DNA of 11,199 nt from Chitinophagaceae bacterium (GCA_020853515.1 JADYYU010000322.1:1-11199), one strand, 5' to 3'. Shown: positions 1-7,499, counted from the first letter of the stretch. Notes: generated by a model from the letters alone, not told the origin. Program-made: numbers and translations.

Positions 1-1
1 A

Positions 2-166
2 GTGGATGAATTTTCGATCGGTTATAAACACCTGCTTCGTTTGCTCGATCATACAAGCAGCAGTGAACTCAAACTGGTGTTTAAAAATTATATTAAAAAT
101 TATTATTCCAAAGTCAGCCAATACCCTGAAGTAAAAACCATTTATGAAAAAATCGATAAAATATAG
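2..166 (+). CDS. C-terminal end of an unidentified protein (5' end outside window)
   Basis: The second reading frame is open from the left edge to a TAG at 164-166 and gives 54 residues, ending in YEKIDKI. The peptide is rich in Lys, Tyr, Leu and Glu and looks helical, as expected for the tail of a soluble protein. I do not recognise a family. Its last 23 bases overlap the start of the next gene, which would fit translational coupling on one transcript. The third frame is also open from the edge to a TAA at 132-134, but its product (Cys-, Trp- and Ile-rich) looks less like a real protein. Either could be the true upstream gene, so this is a preference rather than a proof. Confidence 0.5.
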   Translation: MDEFSIGYKHLLRLLDHTSSSELKLVFKNYIKNYYSKVSQYPEVKTIYEKIDKI

Positions 167-1667
167 CCTGCTAACGTTTACACTTGTACTTGCATTCAGC
201 AGGTTGCTGGCACAAAACGGATTGTACTTCGACGACAAGCATAATTTTCTGATACCCATGACAGAAAATAATGAGATCAAAGGATATGCCTATGTGTACA
301 AGCAGGACAGGGTGAGCAAAGATTCTAACTGCTTCATCATGGAAGTGTATGATGAACTGTTGCGCGATGTGGGCGAAAAGAAGATCGTCATGCCTACAGG
401 ATTTGTGTTTCATTCGGCAGTTTTTAACGGGGCCAACTTTGTGTGCAAGTTTGTGAAAGACAATGAAGCCATTGAGTACAGGGTATTTGACCAGCAGGCT
501 ACGCAGGTATTTGATACCACCCTGTACGTGAAAGTTAAAAAAGTGAACGAGGAAACGGAATGGAATTTCAATCCGGTGCCCATCCGTGTCATCAACAATC
601 AGGGCATGATCGATTATGTGTTTGTAAACGATCATGGCAATACTGTACCGATGATCATCTTTCTCTCCAACGATTTTAATATCTGGCAGTACAGTTACCC
701 CCACAGAAGCAATCCATTCAGCGTGCAACAGATCGGGGCCGACGAGCGCTTTATCATAAACGCCATCTATGAATATTCCGGAAAGAAAAATACACCGGTC
801 ATCAAAACTTCCGTACAGGTATTATCGGCCGGTGGTGTCCTGATTTCTGAGATGCCGCTCAACAACAATGACTCGGTTACCATACTGCCTATTAAAGCAG
901 ATATTGAAAAAGGCAGCATTAAACTGGTATCTGAGTACACGAAGCGGTATGCCAGATACAGTCGCGTTAAATTCGGCATTTGCCTGCACGACCTGAGCCC
1001 CAACGGTCAGGTAATTTCATCTGTGTTTAATGAGATCACCCAAACCATGAAAGCGGATTCAGTGATGAAGAAAAATAAATTGCTGGTAAACAGCTATCTG
1101 TTTATGCACAAGGCCGTACGTTTAAAAAACGGCAACTGGCTGATCGCTGCCGAGCAGTTTCAGAAAACACATCTTAAAATAGATCTGATCCGCAAACCTA
1201 CCGTCAAATATAATAAATATGCTATCTGCCTGATGGAAGTAGATGCAGATGCCCACGTAGTGCAAATGCATGTAGAGGCCAATAAGGGCGATGCCGTGAT
1301 GCTCAGGCACCGGCATTACAGAAATCCAGAAATGGGATCGATGATCATGTATGCCCGTAATCATCTCGATTTTTCGTATTTTCTGCAAGACAACAAAAAA
1401 AATACTGACAGAATCTCCTTTATTTTTACCGATTATTTTGCTGAGTCAGCACGCACATTCGTAGGCAATATCCTCTACGACGATGGTAAGTTTACGGTTG
1501 ACAAATTCCGGATTGCCAAGTTTTCAGACTATACCCGCATCGCTACTTTCCCGGCACGCTTTGGTCGTTTGCTGCTGATCAAGTACGATTATGTGCTGGG
1601 TATTTTTGATTTTGAGAATATTAAGTTAAATAACAACGTGCTGTTAAGAGATGCCTATTCGCTGTAG
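144..1667 (+). CDS. Secreted protein of unknown function, 507 residues
   Basis: The product begins with a clear Sec signal peptide: a Lys-rich start (MKKSIK), a hydrophobic core over residues 8-19, and likely cleavage near residue 23 in LLA-Q. The mature part has no other membrane segment and no lipobox, so it should be periplasmic or outer-membrane associated. It is dominated by short alternating hydrophobic/polar strands separated by Gly, Asn and Asp turns (for example GYAYVYKQD near 47-55 and KNGNWLIAAEQF near 327-338), which suggests a beta-propeller-like or other all-beta fold. It may belong to one of the large uncharacterised secreted families of Bacteroidota (the DUF6770 type came to mind), but I cannot confirm that. 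No catalytic motif is visible. The ATG at 144 is chosen because it supplies the signal peptide, even though it overlaps the preceding frame. The next gene begins 161 bases downstream. Confidence 0.85.
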   Translation: MKKSIKYSLLTFTLVLAFSRLLAQNGLYFDDKHNFLIPMTENNEIKGYAYVYKQDRVSKDSNCFIMEVYDELLRDVGEKKIVMPTGFVFHSAVFNGANFVCKFVKDNEAIEYRVFDQQATQVFDTTLYVKVKKVNEETEWNFNPVPIRVINNQGMIDYVFVNDHGNTVPMIIFLSNDFNIWQYSYPHRSNPFSVQQIGADERFIINAIYEYSGKKNTPVIKTSVQVLSAGGVLISEMPLNNNDSVTILPIKADIEKGSIKLVSEYTKRYARYSRVKFGICLHDLSPNGQVISSVFNEITQTMKADSVMKKNKLLVNSYLFMHKAVRLKNGNWLIAAEQFQKTHLKIDLIRKPTVKYNKYAICLMEVDADAHVVQMHVEANKGDAVMLRHRHYRNPEMGSMIMYARNHLDFSYFLQDNKKNTDRISFIFTDYFAESARTFVGNILYDDGKFTVDKFRIAKFSDYTRIATFPARFGRLLLIKYDYVLGIFDFENIKLNNNVLLRDAYSL

Positions 1668-1828
1668 TAATTGCCCGGCTCACAGTAATCACAAGAGGCA
1701 TCATGACTCTATTTTAGAATAAATACAGCAGTGGGTTAAATACAATGCTGCTGCCGGCAGGTATGGAGTGCAGGAACGAAGCAGCAAATTTTGGACCGCT
1801 CATTTAAATTACAGAAAACGAAAAATAT

Positions 1829-2392
1829 ATGAGACTCAAATATTTCATGCTGACTTTCACTTTACTCTTTGCGAGAGGTTGCGATTTCTATTCTACCAGT
1901 TTATGGTTTTTTGATAATCCTACGGGTGAACAAAATCCACTCTACCGGCTTTTTGGAATTGGCTGGACGGGCTTGGTGATTTCAAATATAATCATTGTGT
2001 CACTCATTTTATATGCCTTCTACTACTACACATTTAAATATTCAACAGCAACATTTACAGTTAAACCACGCAACCTGACAGACTTTGTATCAATATTATA
2101 TTTTAATGAAAGCGGGCATTTTTTTGAAACTTTTTATAAGACTCCTAAAAATAAAAAAACACTGCTAGCCCATTCAGGTTATGTATTAGTCAGAGTTTTG
2201 ATTTTGATCAGTTTTCTGGCCAGCATTCATAATCTTTGCCAATTCTATCATATACCTTTTTACAATTCATTCCGTGAACTGGTTGTTCGCCCACTTTATG
2301 TTATTTATGGACTCATGATATTGTCTATTTTTTATTTTGCTTTCAGCGTATGGAATAAAGAATATCGCCTGACTCTTCAATCTTTTGACTGA
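1829..2392 (+). CDS. Small integral membrane protein, DUF5658-like
   Basis: This is a 187-residue hydrophobic protein. Membrane segments are likely at about 44-68, 114-136 and 153-176, with a weaker hydrophobic stretch near 4-15. The N-terminal region carries R16, D19, T23 and a GEQNPL motif at 33-38, followed by a Gly-rich hydrophobic helix. From memory, the order Asp...Thr...Gly-x-x-Asn-Pro at the start of a small multi-helix membrane protein resembles the DUF5658 family, whose function is unknown. The Lys-rich loop around 104-111 should face the cytoplasm. The gene is visibly AT-rich compared with its neighbours: two sampled 60-base lines contain about 33-35% GC. The ATG follows an A-rich stretch with no Shine-Dalgarno, which is normal in Bacteroidota. 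It converges with the minus-strand gene that ends at 2533, and no clear terminator lies between them. Confidence 0.8.
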   Translation: MRLKYFMLTFTLLFARGCDFYSTSLWFFDNPTGEQNPLYRLFGIGWTGLVISNIIIVSLILYAFYYYTFKYSTATFTVKPRNLTDFVSILYFNESGHFFETFYKTPKNKKTLLAHSGYVLVRVLILISFLASIHNLCQFYHIPFYNSFRELVVRPLYVIYGLMILSIFYFAFSVWNKEYRLTLQSFD

Positions 2393-2532
2393 TCAGAAAC
2401 AGACATTTGACCATAAAAAACCTTTGTCATCAAGGCCAATGAAGTAGAATTGTACATTATCAGGCAAGTAGGAGGCAAATCGCCCAATGCAAGGCCTGCA
2501 ACTCATCGGTCATCAATCATTGTATATAAATT

Positions 2533-3285
2533 TTATTCCCGTTCATCAGTCTCCTGCCCTGCCGGAATCCGGCGGCTTTCTTCCTTTTCAAGCAGCTTCA
2601 AATTAGCCCGTTCAATGTCAGTAAAAAACTCTGCCACCTGCAGCAGAGTTGGCTCATACCAGTCCTTTTTCCTGAAATAGGCATCCAGTTCCCCGCCCAG
2701 TTTGAAAACCTGTCCATACTTCGCATACAAAGTATGATGCATGATCTCAAGGCTATGGGATGATTTTTTTCTGAAAAAATCAGGTGATTTTAATTCTGTT
2801 GATAGTTCGTACAATTCAGGTTCGGCGTAATAGCGCTCTATATTAGAAACATAAAAACCCAGCACCGCAGTGTCTTTATGGTAAGGAATATTTTTCAGCA
2901 GATCGCCATACATTATGAGGCCCTTCTGACTTTTTTCATAATTCATAAACTGTGCCCTGAAAGGCCCGAAGCGAAGCTGATTGCTGTCTGCAGACACGAT
3001 ATTGAAAGTTCCGTATTTATGCAGCCGGATATACTCGCGTGTATAATAACTTTTTTCCCAAACACCGTAAATGTATTGTACAATATACTTTGAACCAAAG
3101 GGAATTACCAGTACATCAAGATCGCCTACATTAACACCAAACTGATACACGCCTGGCCTGATTTGGCCCTGCGAAAAATTTTGTTTTACATAAGTTTCGT
3201 TGCCTGCATTCCACAGCAACTTTGGAATCTGTGCATGCAATACCGTGGCAATACCAACCATTATTATAATTAAAATAGATCGCAT
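2533..3285 (-). CDS. Secreted protein with C-terminal YARHG-like domain, 250 residues
   Basis: The N-terminus (MRSILIIIMVGIATVLHAQ) is a short Sec signal peptide with cleavage near residue 18-19. The C-terminal region, about 176-233, fits the extracellular YARHG domain (Pfam PF13308). It has a helix carrying LYAKYGQVF (186-194, in place of the canonical IYARHG-x-x-F), then aromatic YF at 203-204, WYEP at 209-212, and an acidic ...E225...N228 helix. YARHG domains are found in many secreted bacterial proteins, and their role is not established, although peptidoglycan or cell-surface contact has been suggested. The first part, about 20-160, looks mainly beta and I do not recognise it. The last 15 residues are charged and probably disordered. 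No lipobox is present, so the product should be periplasmic or released. A TAnnTTTG promoter core lies 17 bases before the start codon. The gene diverges from the CotH-type gene. Confidence 0.85.
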   Translation of the reverse strand: MRSILIIIMVGIATVLHAQIPKLLWNAGNETYVKQNFSQGQIRPGVYQFGVNVGDLDVLVIPFGSKYIVQYIYGVWEKSYYTREYIRLHKYGTFNIVSADSNQLRFGPFRAQFMNYEKSQKGLIMYGDLLKNIPYHKDTAVLGFYVSNIERYYAEPELYELSTELKSPDFFRKKSSHSLEIMHHTLYAKYGQVFKLGGELDAYFRKKDWYEPTLLQVAEFFTDIERANLKLLEKEESRRIPAGQETDERE

Positions 3286-3302
3286 GGCTTTAATTTTAGG
3301 GC

Positions 3303-3310
3303 CAAATTTA
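3303..3310 (-). promoter_or_regulatory. Candidate Bacteroidota -7 promoter element for the YARHG-domain gene
   Basis: Read on the minus strand, these eight bases are TAAATTTG, an exact match to TAnnTTTG, the -7 element recognised by the primary sigma factor of Bacteroidota. The element ends 17 bases before the ATG at 3285, giving a leader of roughly 10-14 bases. No TTTG-like -33 element was found at the usual 19-base spacing. Short AT-rich motifs occur by chance, so this rests on position as well as sequence. Confidence 0.45.
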
Positions 3311-3497
3311 AACGATAAATTTTAATCCCTGTCCTGCAGGCGTTTTATTTATTTAAGCGATCGCACTTCCGATTATACAGAATTAAATATGCAAAGCCGT
3401 GAAAACATCTTATATTAGCATGTGCAAATTCACTGTAACACCCTCTGCAGGGTAATCCGCATGAAAAAAGCACCATTGACCCATTCAAATTTTTACC

Positions 3498-6400
3498 ATG
3501 AAAAAAACAAAACGCTCCCTTTTTTTAACGGCTATTTTGTGCATGGCCTTCCATTTTGCAACGCTGGCCCAATGTGGGAATGTTCCGGTAAATCACTGGG
3601 AAACCTGCGTGTATGATAACAACAACTGGAAATATGTAGTGCCGGCCGCACCGATAGCGAACTGGACTAGCCCTGCCTTTAACGATGCGGCCTGGAGCAG
3701 CGGCAATGGCGGCTTTGGCTATGGCGACAATGATGATGCCACCGTGTTACCGAATCCGACTACGTCTGTTTATATGCGGCGAACCTTTACCATTTTCGAT
3801 ACTTCGCTCATTGTCAATGCCATTTTTTGTATGGATTACGATGATGGATTTGTTGCTTATCTCAATGGCGTGGAAATAGCACGTTCGAATATTCCGGTGG
3901 TTTACACCTATAACACCCTGGCCTCTGCAGATCACGAAGCGCAGCTATATCAGGGTTTTCAGCCGGAGTATTTTACCCTCAGTGCACAGGCTATCGATAC
4001 CCTGCTTAAAAATGGCAGTAATGTACTCTGTGTCGAAACGCATAATTATACGGCCAATTCTACTGACCTCACGTCCCGGCCCTTTTTGAATCTGGGTATG
4101 GTCAATGCGAACGTGTACTACGGACCCGTACCAGCCTGGTTTAGTCCGCCTTTTCCCTTGTATTCAAACATCCCCATCATAACGATCAATACTTTAGGGC
4201 AGAGCATCGTTGATGATCCACGCATTTTTTGCGACATGGGCATTATCGACAATGGACCGGGCAATATGAACTGTATCACCGATCCTTATAATAATTACAA
4301 CGGTAAGATATCCATCGAGATCAGAGGGTCTTCATCGCAGATGTTTCCGAAAAAAGGTTACGGGCTTTCAACACTTGACGCCTCCCTCAATCCGCAAAAT
4401 GTATCACTGCTGGGCATGCCGGCTGAAAATGACTGGGTGCTGCTGGCCTCGTATAACGACAAAGCAAAAATCAGGGATGTACTGGTATTTGACATTGTAA
4501 GGGCCATGGGCTGGTATAGTTCACGGGCCCGATTTGTAGAACTGGTGATCAACGGTGACTATAAAGGCCTGTATATTTTTCTCGAAAAAATCAAGCAGGA
4601 CAAAAACCGTGTCGATGTCAGTTCATTAAAGATCAATATGAATGCAGGCGATTCGCTCACCGGCGGCTACGTCTACAAAATGGACTGGGGCACAGGCAAT
4701 GCAGGTGCATCCTGGAATACAAGTCAAGGCATTAATTTGCAAAATCATGACCCGAACTGGGATGTGATCACTCCTACTCAAAAAAACTATCTGATCAATT
4801 ACATCAATAATTTCGAGACGCGCTTGTTTGGCGCCAATTTTACCGACCCTAATCTGGGTTACCGCAAAGTAGCCAATCCATACTCTTTTGCGGACGATTT
4901 TATTATACAGGAATTTACCAATAACCTGGATGGCTATAGAGCCAGTAATTACATGCATAAAGACCGCGAAAGCAAATGCGGACGCCATACACTCGGACCC
5001 TACTGGGATTATGGTATTACGTTGGGCAATGCCAACTTTTGTTTTGGAGAAAATACTGCAGGCTGGCAAATCGACAACGGCTGCACCGGAACGGGTGTAA
5101 GCACCTGGATACAAAGAATGTTTCAGGATCAGTGGTTTAAAAATCTGACCAACTGCCGCTGGAATGAATTACGTCAGGGCGTCTTAAGCAACAGCGCCCT
5201 ATTCACAAAAATAGACACTTATGCCAATTACATCCGCTATGCAGCCAACCGCGATTCGGCCCGTTGGGGTATTATCGGGGTGTATGTATGGCCAAATCAA
5301 TGGACACCCGGCACTTTTCAGGCTGAGGTCGATTCGATGAAAAGCTGGATCGGTCAGCGGCTCACCTGGCTGGATGCCAATATCTATCCCACATTACAAC
5401 CTTGTAACAGTGTAGCCGGTATGAGTCTGGTAATAGATGAGATCAATTTTCACAGCGACAGCACCACCGATGCAGGCGACTGGATAGAATTGTATAATTA
5501 TGGTGCTTCCGCAATTAACCTTTCCTATGCGAGTATTATTGACGGGGATAGTTATGAGCGCTATTGTGTACTCCCCAATAATACAACACTGGCAGCCGGT
5601 GCGCGGCTGGTAATTTACTCCGATAGCATCACTTTTGCCACAGAGTTTCCCGGTGTGGTTAATAAAATCGGACCGCTCTGTTTTAAGCTCAATAATCTGG
5701 GGCAGAAAATTGTGATCAAAGACAAGGACAATAAATTTATATATTCCGCCAATTACATGGATACCTGGCAATGCGCTGCAGATGGCCATGGCCGCACCTT
5801 GCAATTACTAAATACCGGTGCCAATCCGAATGTTTCGTCATCATGGTTTGCAGGTTGCATGGGTGGCTCACCCGGTGTGGCTTATACACCCTGCACTGAA
5901 AACTTAATTTACTCTGAGATCAATTACAATTCTTCTGCGGGTGCTGATGCCGGCGACTGGATTGAGCTACACAATAAAAACACACAGGCTTATCCGCTGG
6001 CCGGCTGGACGATCCGCGACGGAAGCGACAATAATGTGTTTACCTTTCCGGCAAACAGTATCATTGCCCCCCTGGGATATTTAGTGGCCTACAGTGACGC
6101 AACCAAGTTTAATGCACAGTTTCCGGCTGTTCCCAACAAGGTAGGCCCGATGGGCTTTGGCTTTGCCAGTGCAGGCGATGTGGTGCGGGTGTTTGACAAC
6201 ACTGGCAAACTGCGCTTTAGTGTTTGTTATGGCAGTTCAGCCCCCTGGCCCACCACACCCAATGCCGGTGGCTTTACCCTGGAAAATGCGGCTTACAGCG
6301 GCAATCAGAATGCGAGCACCACCTGGTTTGCCGGTTGCCTCAAAGGATCACCCGGCGTAGCTTACACACCATGCTGGCCGGCAGCAACCAATGATGTATC

Positions 6401-6632
6401 CACAGACGATTTTATCACTTTATATCCTAATCCTGCCAGTCAAACTTTAAATATCAAATCATCGCTGGCACTCGATGCCATTGTCATTTACGATCAAATG
6501 GGCCGGCTGATGTTCAGGACAAGCCATGCTGATCGCAAAATAGATATTTCGGCCTTACCAAATGGTATTTATCATTTGCAATGCCAAAGTAATGGTACCG
6601 TGTATAACGTAAAGTTTGTGAAAGCAGATTAG
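3498..6632 (+). CDS. T9SS-exported surface protein: CotH kinase-like domain with two lamin-tail domains
   Basis: The 1044-residue protein is modular. Residues 1-25 are a Sec signal peptide (..ATLAQ). Residues about 35-200 form a beta-sandwich of the type that often precedes CotH, with FNDAAW (61-66), GFGYGDNDD (72-80), YMRRTF (92-97) and DDGFVAYLNG (115-124). The CotH kinase-like domain (PF08757) spans about 226-600. Its marks are IEIRGSSS (273-280), the Lys pair 285-286, GLYIFLEK (357-364), NNLDGY (475-480) and GPYWDYGITLGNANF (500-514). D478 and D504 probably match the two catalytic or metal-binding aspartates of spore-coat kinase CotH. Two lamin-tail domains follow (644-799 and 803-959), then a T9SS type A sorting domain (about 972-1044, LYPNPAS at 975-981, ending KFVKAD), which predicts outer-membrane translocation and surface attachment or release. 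The substrate is unknown. The ATG at 3498 supplies the signal peptide. G506 differs from the family's usual Asp/Asn. Confidence 0.93.
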   Translation: MKKTKRSLFLTAILCMAFHFATLAQCGNVPVNHWETCVYDNNNWKYVVPAAPIANWTSPAFNDAAWSSGNGGFGYGDNDDATVLPNPTTSVYMRRTFTIFDTSLIVNAIFCMDYDDGFVAYLNGVEIARSNIPVVYTYNTLASADHEAQLYQGFQPEYFTLSAQAIDTLLKNGSNVLCVETHNYTANSTDLTSRPFLNLGMVNANVYYGPVPAWFSPPFPLYSNIPIITINTLGQSIVDDPRIFCDMGIIDNGPGNMNCITDPYNNYNGKISIEIRGSSSQMFPKKGYGLSTLDASLNPQNVSLLGMPAENDWVLLASYNDKAKIRDVLVFDIVRAMGWYSSRARFVELVINGDYKGLYIFLEKIKQDKNRVDVSSLKINMNAGDSLTGGYVYKMDWGTGNAGASWNTSQGINLQNHDPNWDVITPTQKNYLINYINNFETRLFGANFTDPNLGYRKVANPYSFADDFIIQEFTNNLDGYRASNYMHKDRESKCGRHTLGPYWDYGITLGNANFCFGENTAGWQIDNGCTGTGVSTWIQRMFQDQWFKNLTNCRWNELRQGVLSNSALFTKIDTYANYIRYAANRDSARWGIIGVYVWPNQWTPGTFQAEVDSMKSWIGQRLTWLDANIYPTLQPCNSVAGMSLVIDEINFHSDSTTDAGDWIELYNYGASAINLSYASIIDGDSYERYCVLPNNTTLAAGARLVIYSDSITFATEFPGVVNKIGPLCFKLNNLGQKIVIKDKDNKFIYSANYMDTWQCAADGHGRTLQLLNTGANPNVSSSWFAGCMGGSPGVAYTPCTENLIYSEINYNSSAGADAGDWIELHNKNTQAYPLAGWTIRDGSDNNVFTFPANSIIAPLGYLVAYSDATKFNAQFPAVPNKVGPMGFGFASAGDVVRVFDNTGKLRFSVCYGSSAPWPTTPNAGGFTLENAAYSGNQNASTTWFAGCLKGSPGVAYTPCWPAATNDVSTDDFITLYPNPASQTLNIKSSLALDAIVIYDQMGRLMFRTSHADRKIDISALPNGIYHLQCQSNGTVYNVKFVKAD
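5427..6374 (+). repeat. Tandem duplicated lamin-tail (LTD) module inside the CotH-type gene
   Basis: The two C-terminal modules of the CotH-type protein, residues 644-799 (bases 5427-5894) and 803-959 (bases 5904-6374), repeat with a period of about 160 residues. Both have a strand ending in EIN, then DAGDWIEL (658-665 and 817-824), then YSD, then an NK-[IV]-GP turn (722-726 and 880-884), and both close with WFAGC-x5-SPGVAYTPC (783-799 and 943-959). The closing motif is almost identical in the two copies, and some of that identity is visible in the DNA. The pattern matches lamin-tail domains (PF00932), immunoglobulin-like folds common in secreted bacterial proteins with nuclease, phosphatase or CotH domains. 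The middle of each copy is much more diverged. Confidence 0.85.
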
Positions 6633-6688
6633 TGTGAATTGACTGCATGGGATTGTATGTACAATGGCAAAAAATGAAAGTCATTGTC

Positions 6689-6696
6689 TATATTTG
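6689..6696 (+). promoter_or_regulatory. Candidate Bacteroidota -7 promoter element for the 246-residue secreted protein
   Basis: TATATTTG is an exact match to the TAnnTTTG core of Bacteroidota promoters. It lies 62 bases before the ATG at 6759 and 56 bases after the stop codon of the CotH-type gene. Transcription would start near 6700, downstream of the TTG at 6684 that would otherwise extend the next reading frame, which supports the ATG start. No convincing -33 element was seen at the standard spacing. Confidence 0.45.
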
Positions 6697-6758
6697 TGTG
6701 GCAGTGGCCATGTAAACCGGCTTTAAAAAAAATAGCGATCTGCATTAAAATTTCGTTT

Positions 6759-7499
6759 ATGAGAAATACTCTCTATCTGCTTTTTGTCCTGCTTTCGTTC
6801 AGGGGATTCGCACAAACAGAAAAGGACACCTGGTTCAGGGCGTTCCCGATCACTGCCTATATTACCGATGCTGTTGACAGTATTAAGATCGTGCAGGTGA
6901 TGTTGCCTGAGGGCGTATCGTTCGCTGAAAAGCAGTTGGGTTTATTAAAAGGAAAATATCGCGACCGGCGTTCTGATACCATGACGATAGGCACCGGAAG
7001 ATGCAACCTGATCAAAGGCAATTATTATTATTTTACGATCAGTTACAAACAAAGCAGGATATTGCCAAGAGAGGGTGATCTTCTTTTTACGATGATGAAA
7101 AGAACACCCGTCTACCATGGAAATATTGTAAAACTCTCCGCTTACTTTATCGGACTGCTTAATGTGTATGACAAACCATTATATGATAGGTTTGCCATTT
7201 TTTCGCAGTGGACAAAAGCCGATGAAGATAAACTTGTTGCTGTAATTGTGGAAGATATCCATTTTACAGGAGATTATTTTTTGAAACAAAATCCCGCTAT
7301 GAATGTAAATATAGCTAGTGGGAAGTTTGAAGGAAAGCCCTTGCTGAATACGATGATCGGATGCAATCAGCAAGATATAATTGACTTTTTTGAATATATG
7401 ATTGCGAGGCCCAACCTCTATGCCGGCCACGAATGGAAAATAGCTGAAATATTTGCAACCTGGCTTTCAGCAGGGGCCCCGACGGTTATAAAAAAGTAA
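6759..7499 (+). CDS. Secreted protein of unknown function, 246 residues
   Basis: The frame is open from a TTG at 6684, but the ATG at 6759 is preferred. From there the protein starts with a standard signal peptide (MRNTLYLLFVLLSFRGFAQ, cleavage near residue 18-19), whereas the extra 25 residues of the longer version would push the hydrophobic core inward. A candidate promoter also lies between the two starts. The mature protein is soluble, about 228 residues, and mixed in composition: a beta-rich middle with aromatic strands (NYYYFTISY at 88-96) and a more helical C-terminal half (QQDIIDFFEYMIA at 204-216). There is no lipobox, no sorting domain and no motif I recognise. A periplasmic location is inferred. 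It lies 126 bases after the CotH-type gene and may be transcribed separately. Confidence 0.8.
   Translation: MRNTLYLLFVLLSFRGFAQTEKDTWFRAFPITAYITDAVDSIKIVQVMLPEGVSFAEKQLGLLKGKYRDRRSDTMTIGTGRCNLIKGNYYYFTISYKQSRILPREGDLLFTMMKRTPVYHGNIVKLSAYFIGLLNVYDKPLYDRFAIFSQWTKADEDKLVAVIVEDIHFTGDYFLKQNPAMNVNIASGKFEGKPLLNTMIGCNQQDIIDFFEYMIARPNLYAGHEWKIAEIFATWLSAGAPTVIKK

Noticed and set aside
171..728. 185-codon minus-strand frame antisense to the 507-residue secreted protein
   Set aside because: The plus-strand frame has a signal peptide and spans the whole region; the antisense product has no coherent features.
1694..1715. Imperfect inverted repeat AGAG...CTCT followed by ATTTTAG after the stop of the first full gene
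   Set aside because: The stem is only four base pairs with an internal mismatch, too weak to call a terminator.
2393..2532. Search for a terminator or small gene between the convergent genes ending at 2392 and 2533
   Set aside because: The only open frame runs into the antisense of the YARHG-domain gene, and no stem longer than four base pairs with a U-tract was found.
3440..3453. Five-base-pair hairpin ACCCT-CTGC-AGGGT in the leader of the CotH-type gene
   Set aside because: Too short to support a regulatory structure and may be chance.
3422..3616. 64-codon plus-strand frame with an internal MKKAP start at 3461, overlapping the start of the CotH-type gene
   Set aside because: It has no signal peptide or recognisable domain and runs out of frame into the strongly supported CotH coding sequence; treated as a chance frame.
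4626..5114. 162-codon minus-strand frame inside the CotH-type gene
   Set aside because: It lies entirely antisense to a gene with clear domains, and its composition looks like a shadow of the codon bias there.
6684..6758. TTG-initiated 25-residue N-terminal extension of the 246-residue secreted protein
   Set aside because: The ATG at 6759 gives a normal signal peptide, and a TAnnTTTG promoter core lies at 6689-6696, so transcripts would start after the TTG.
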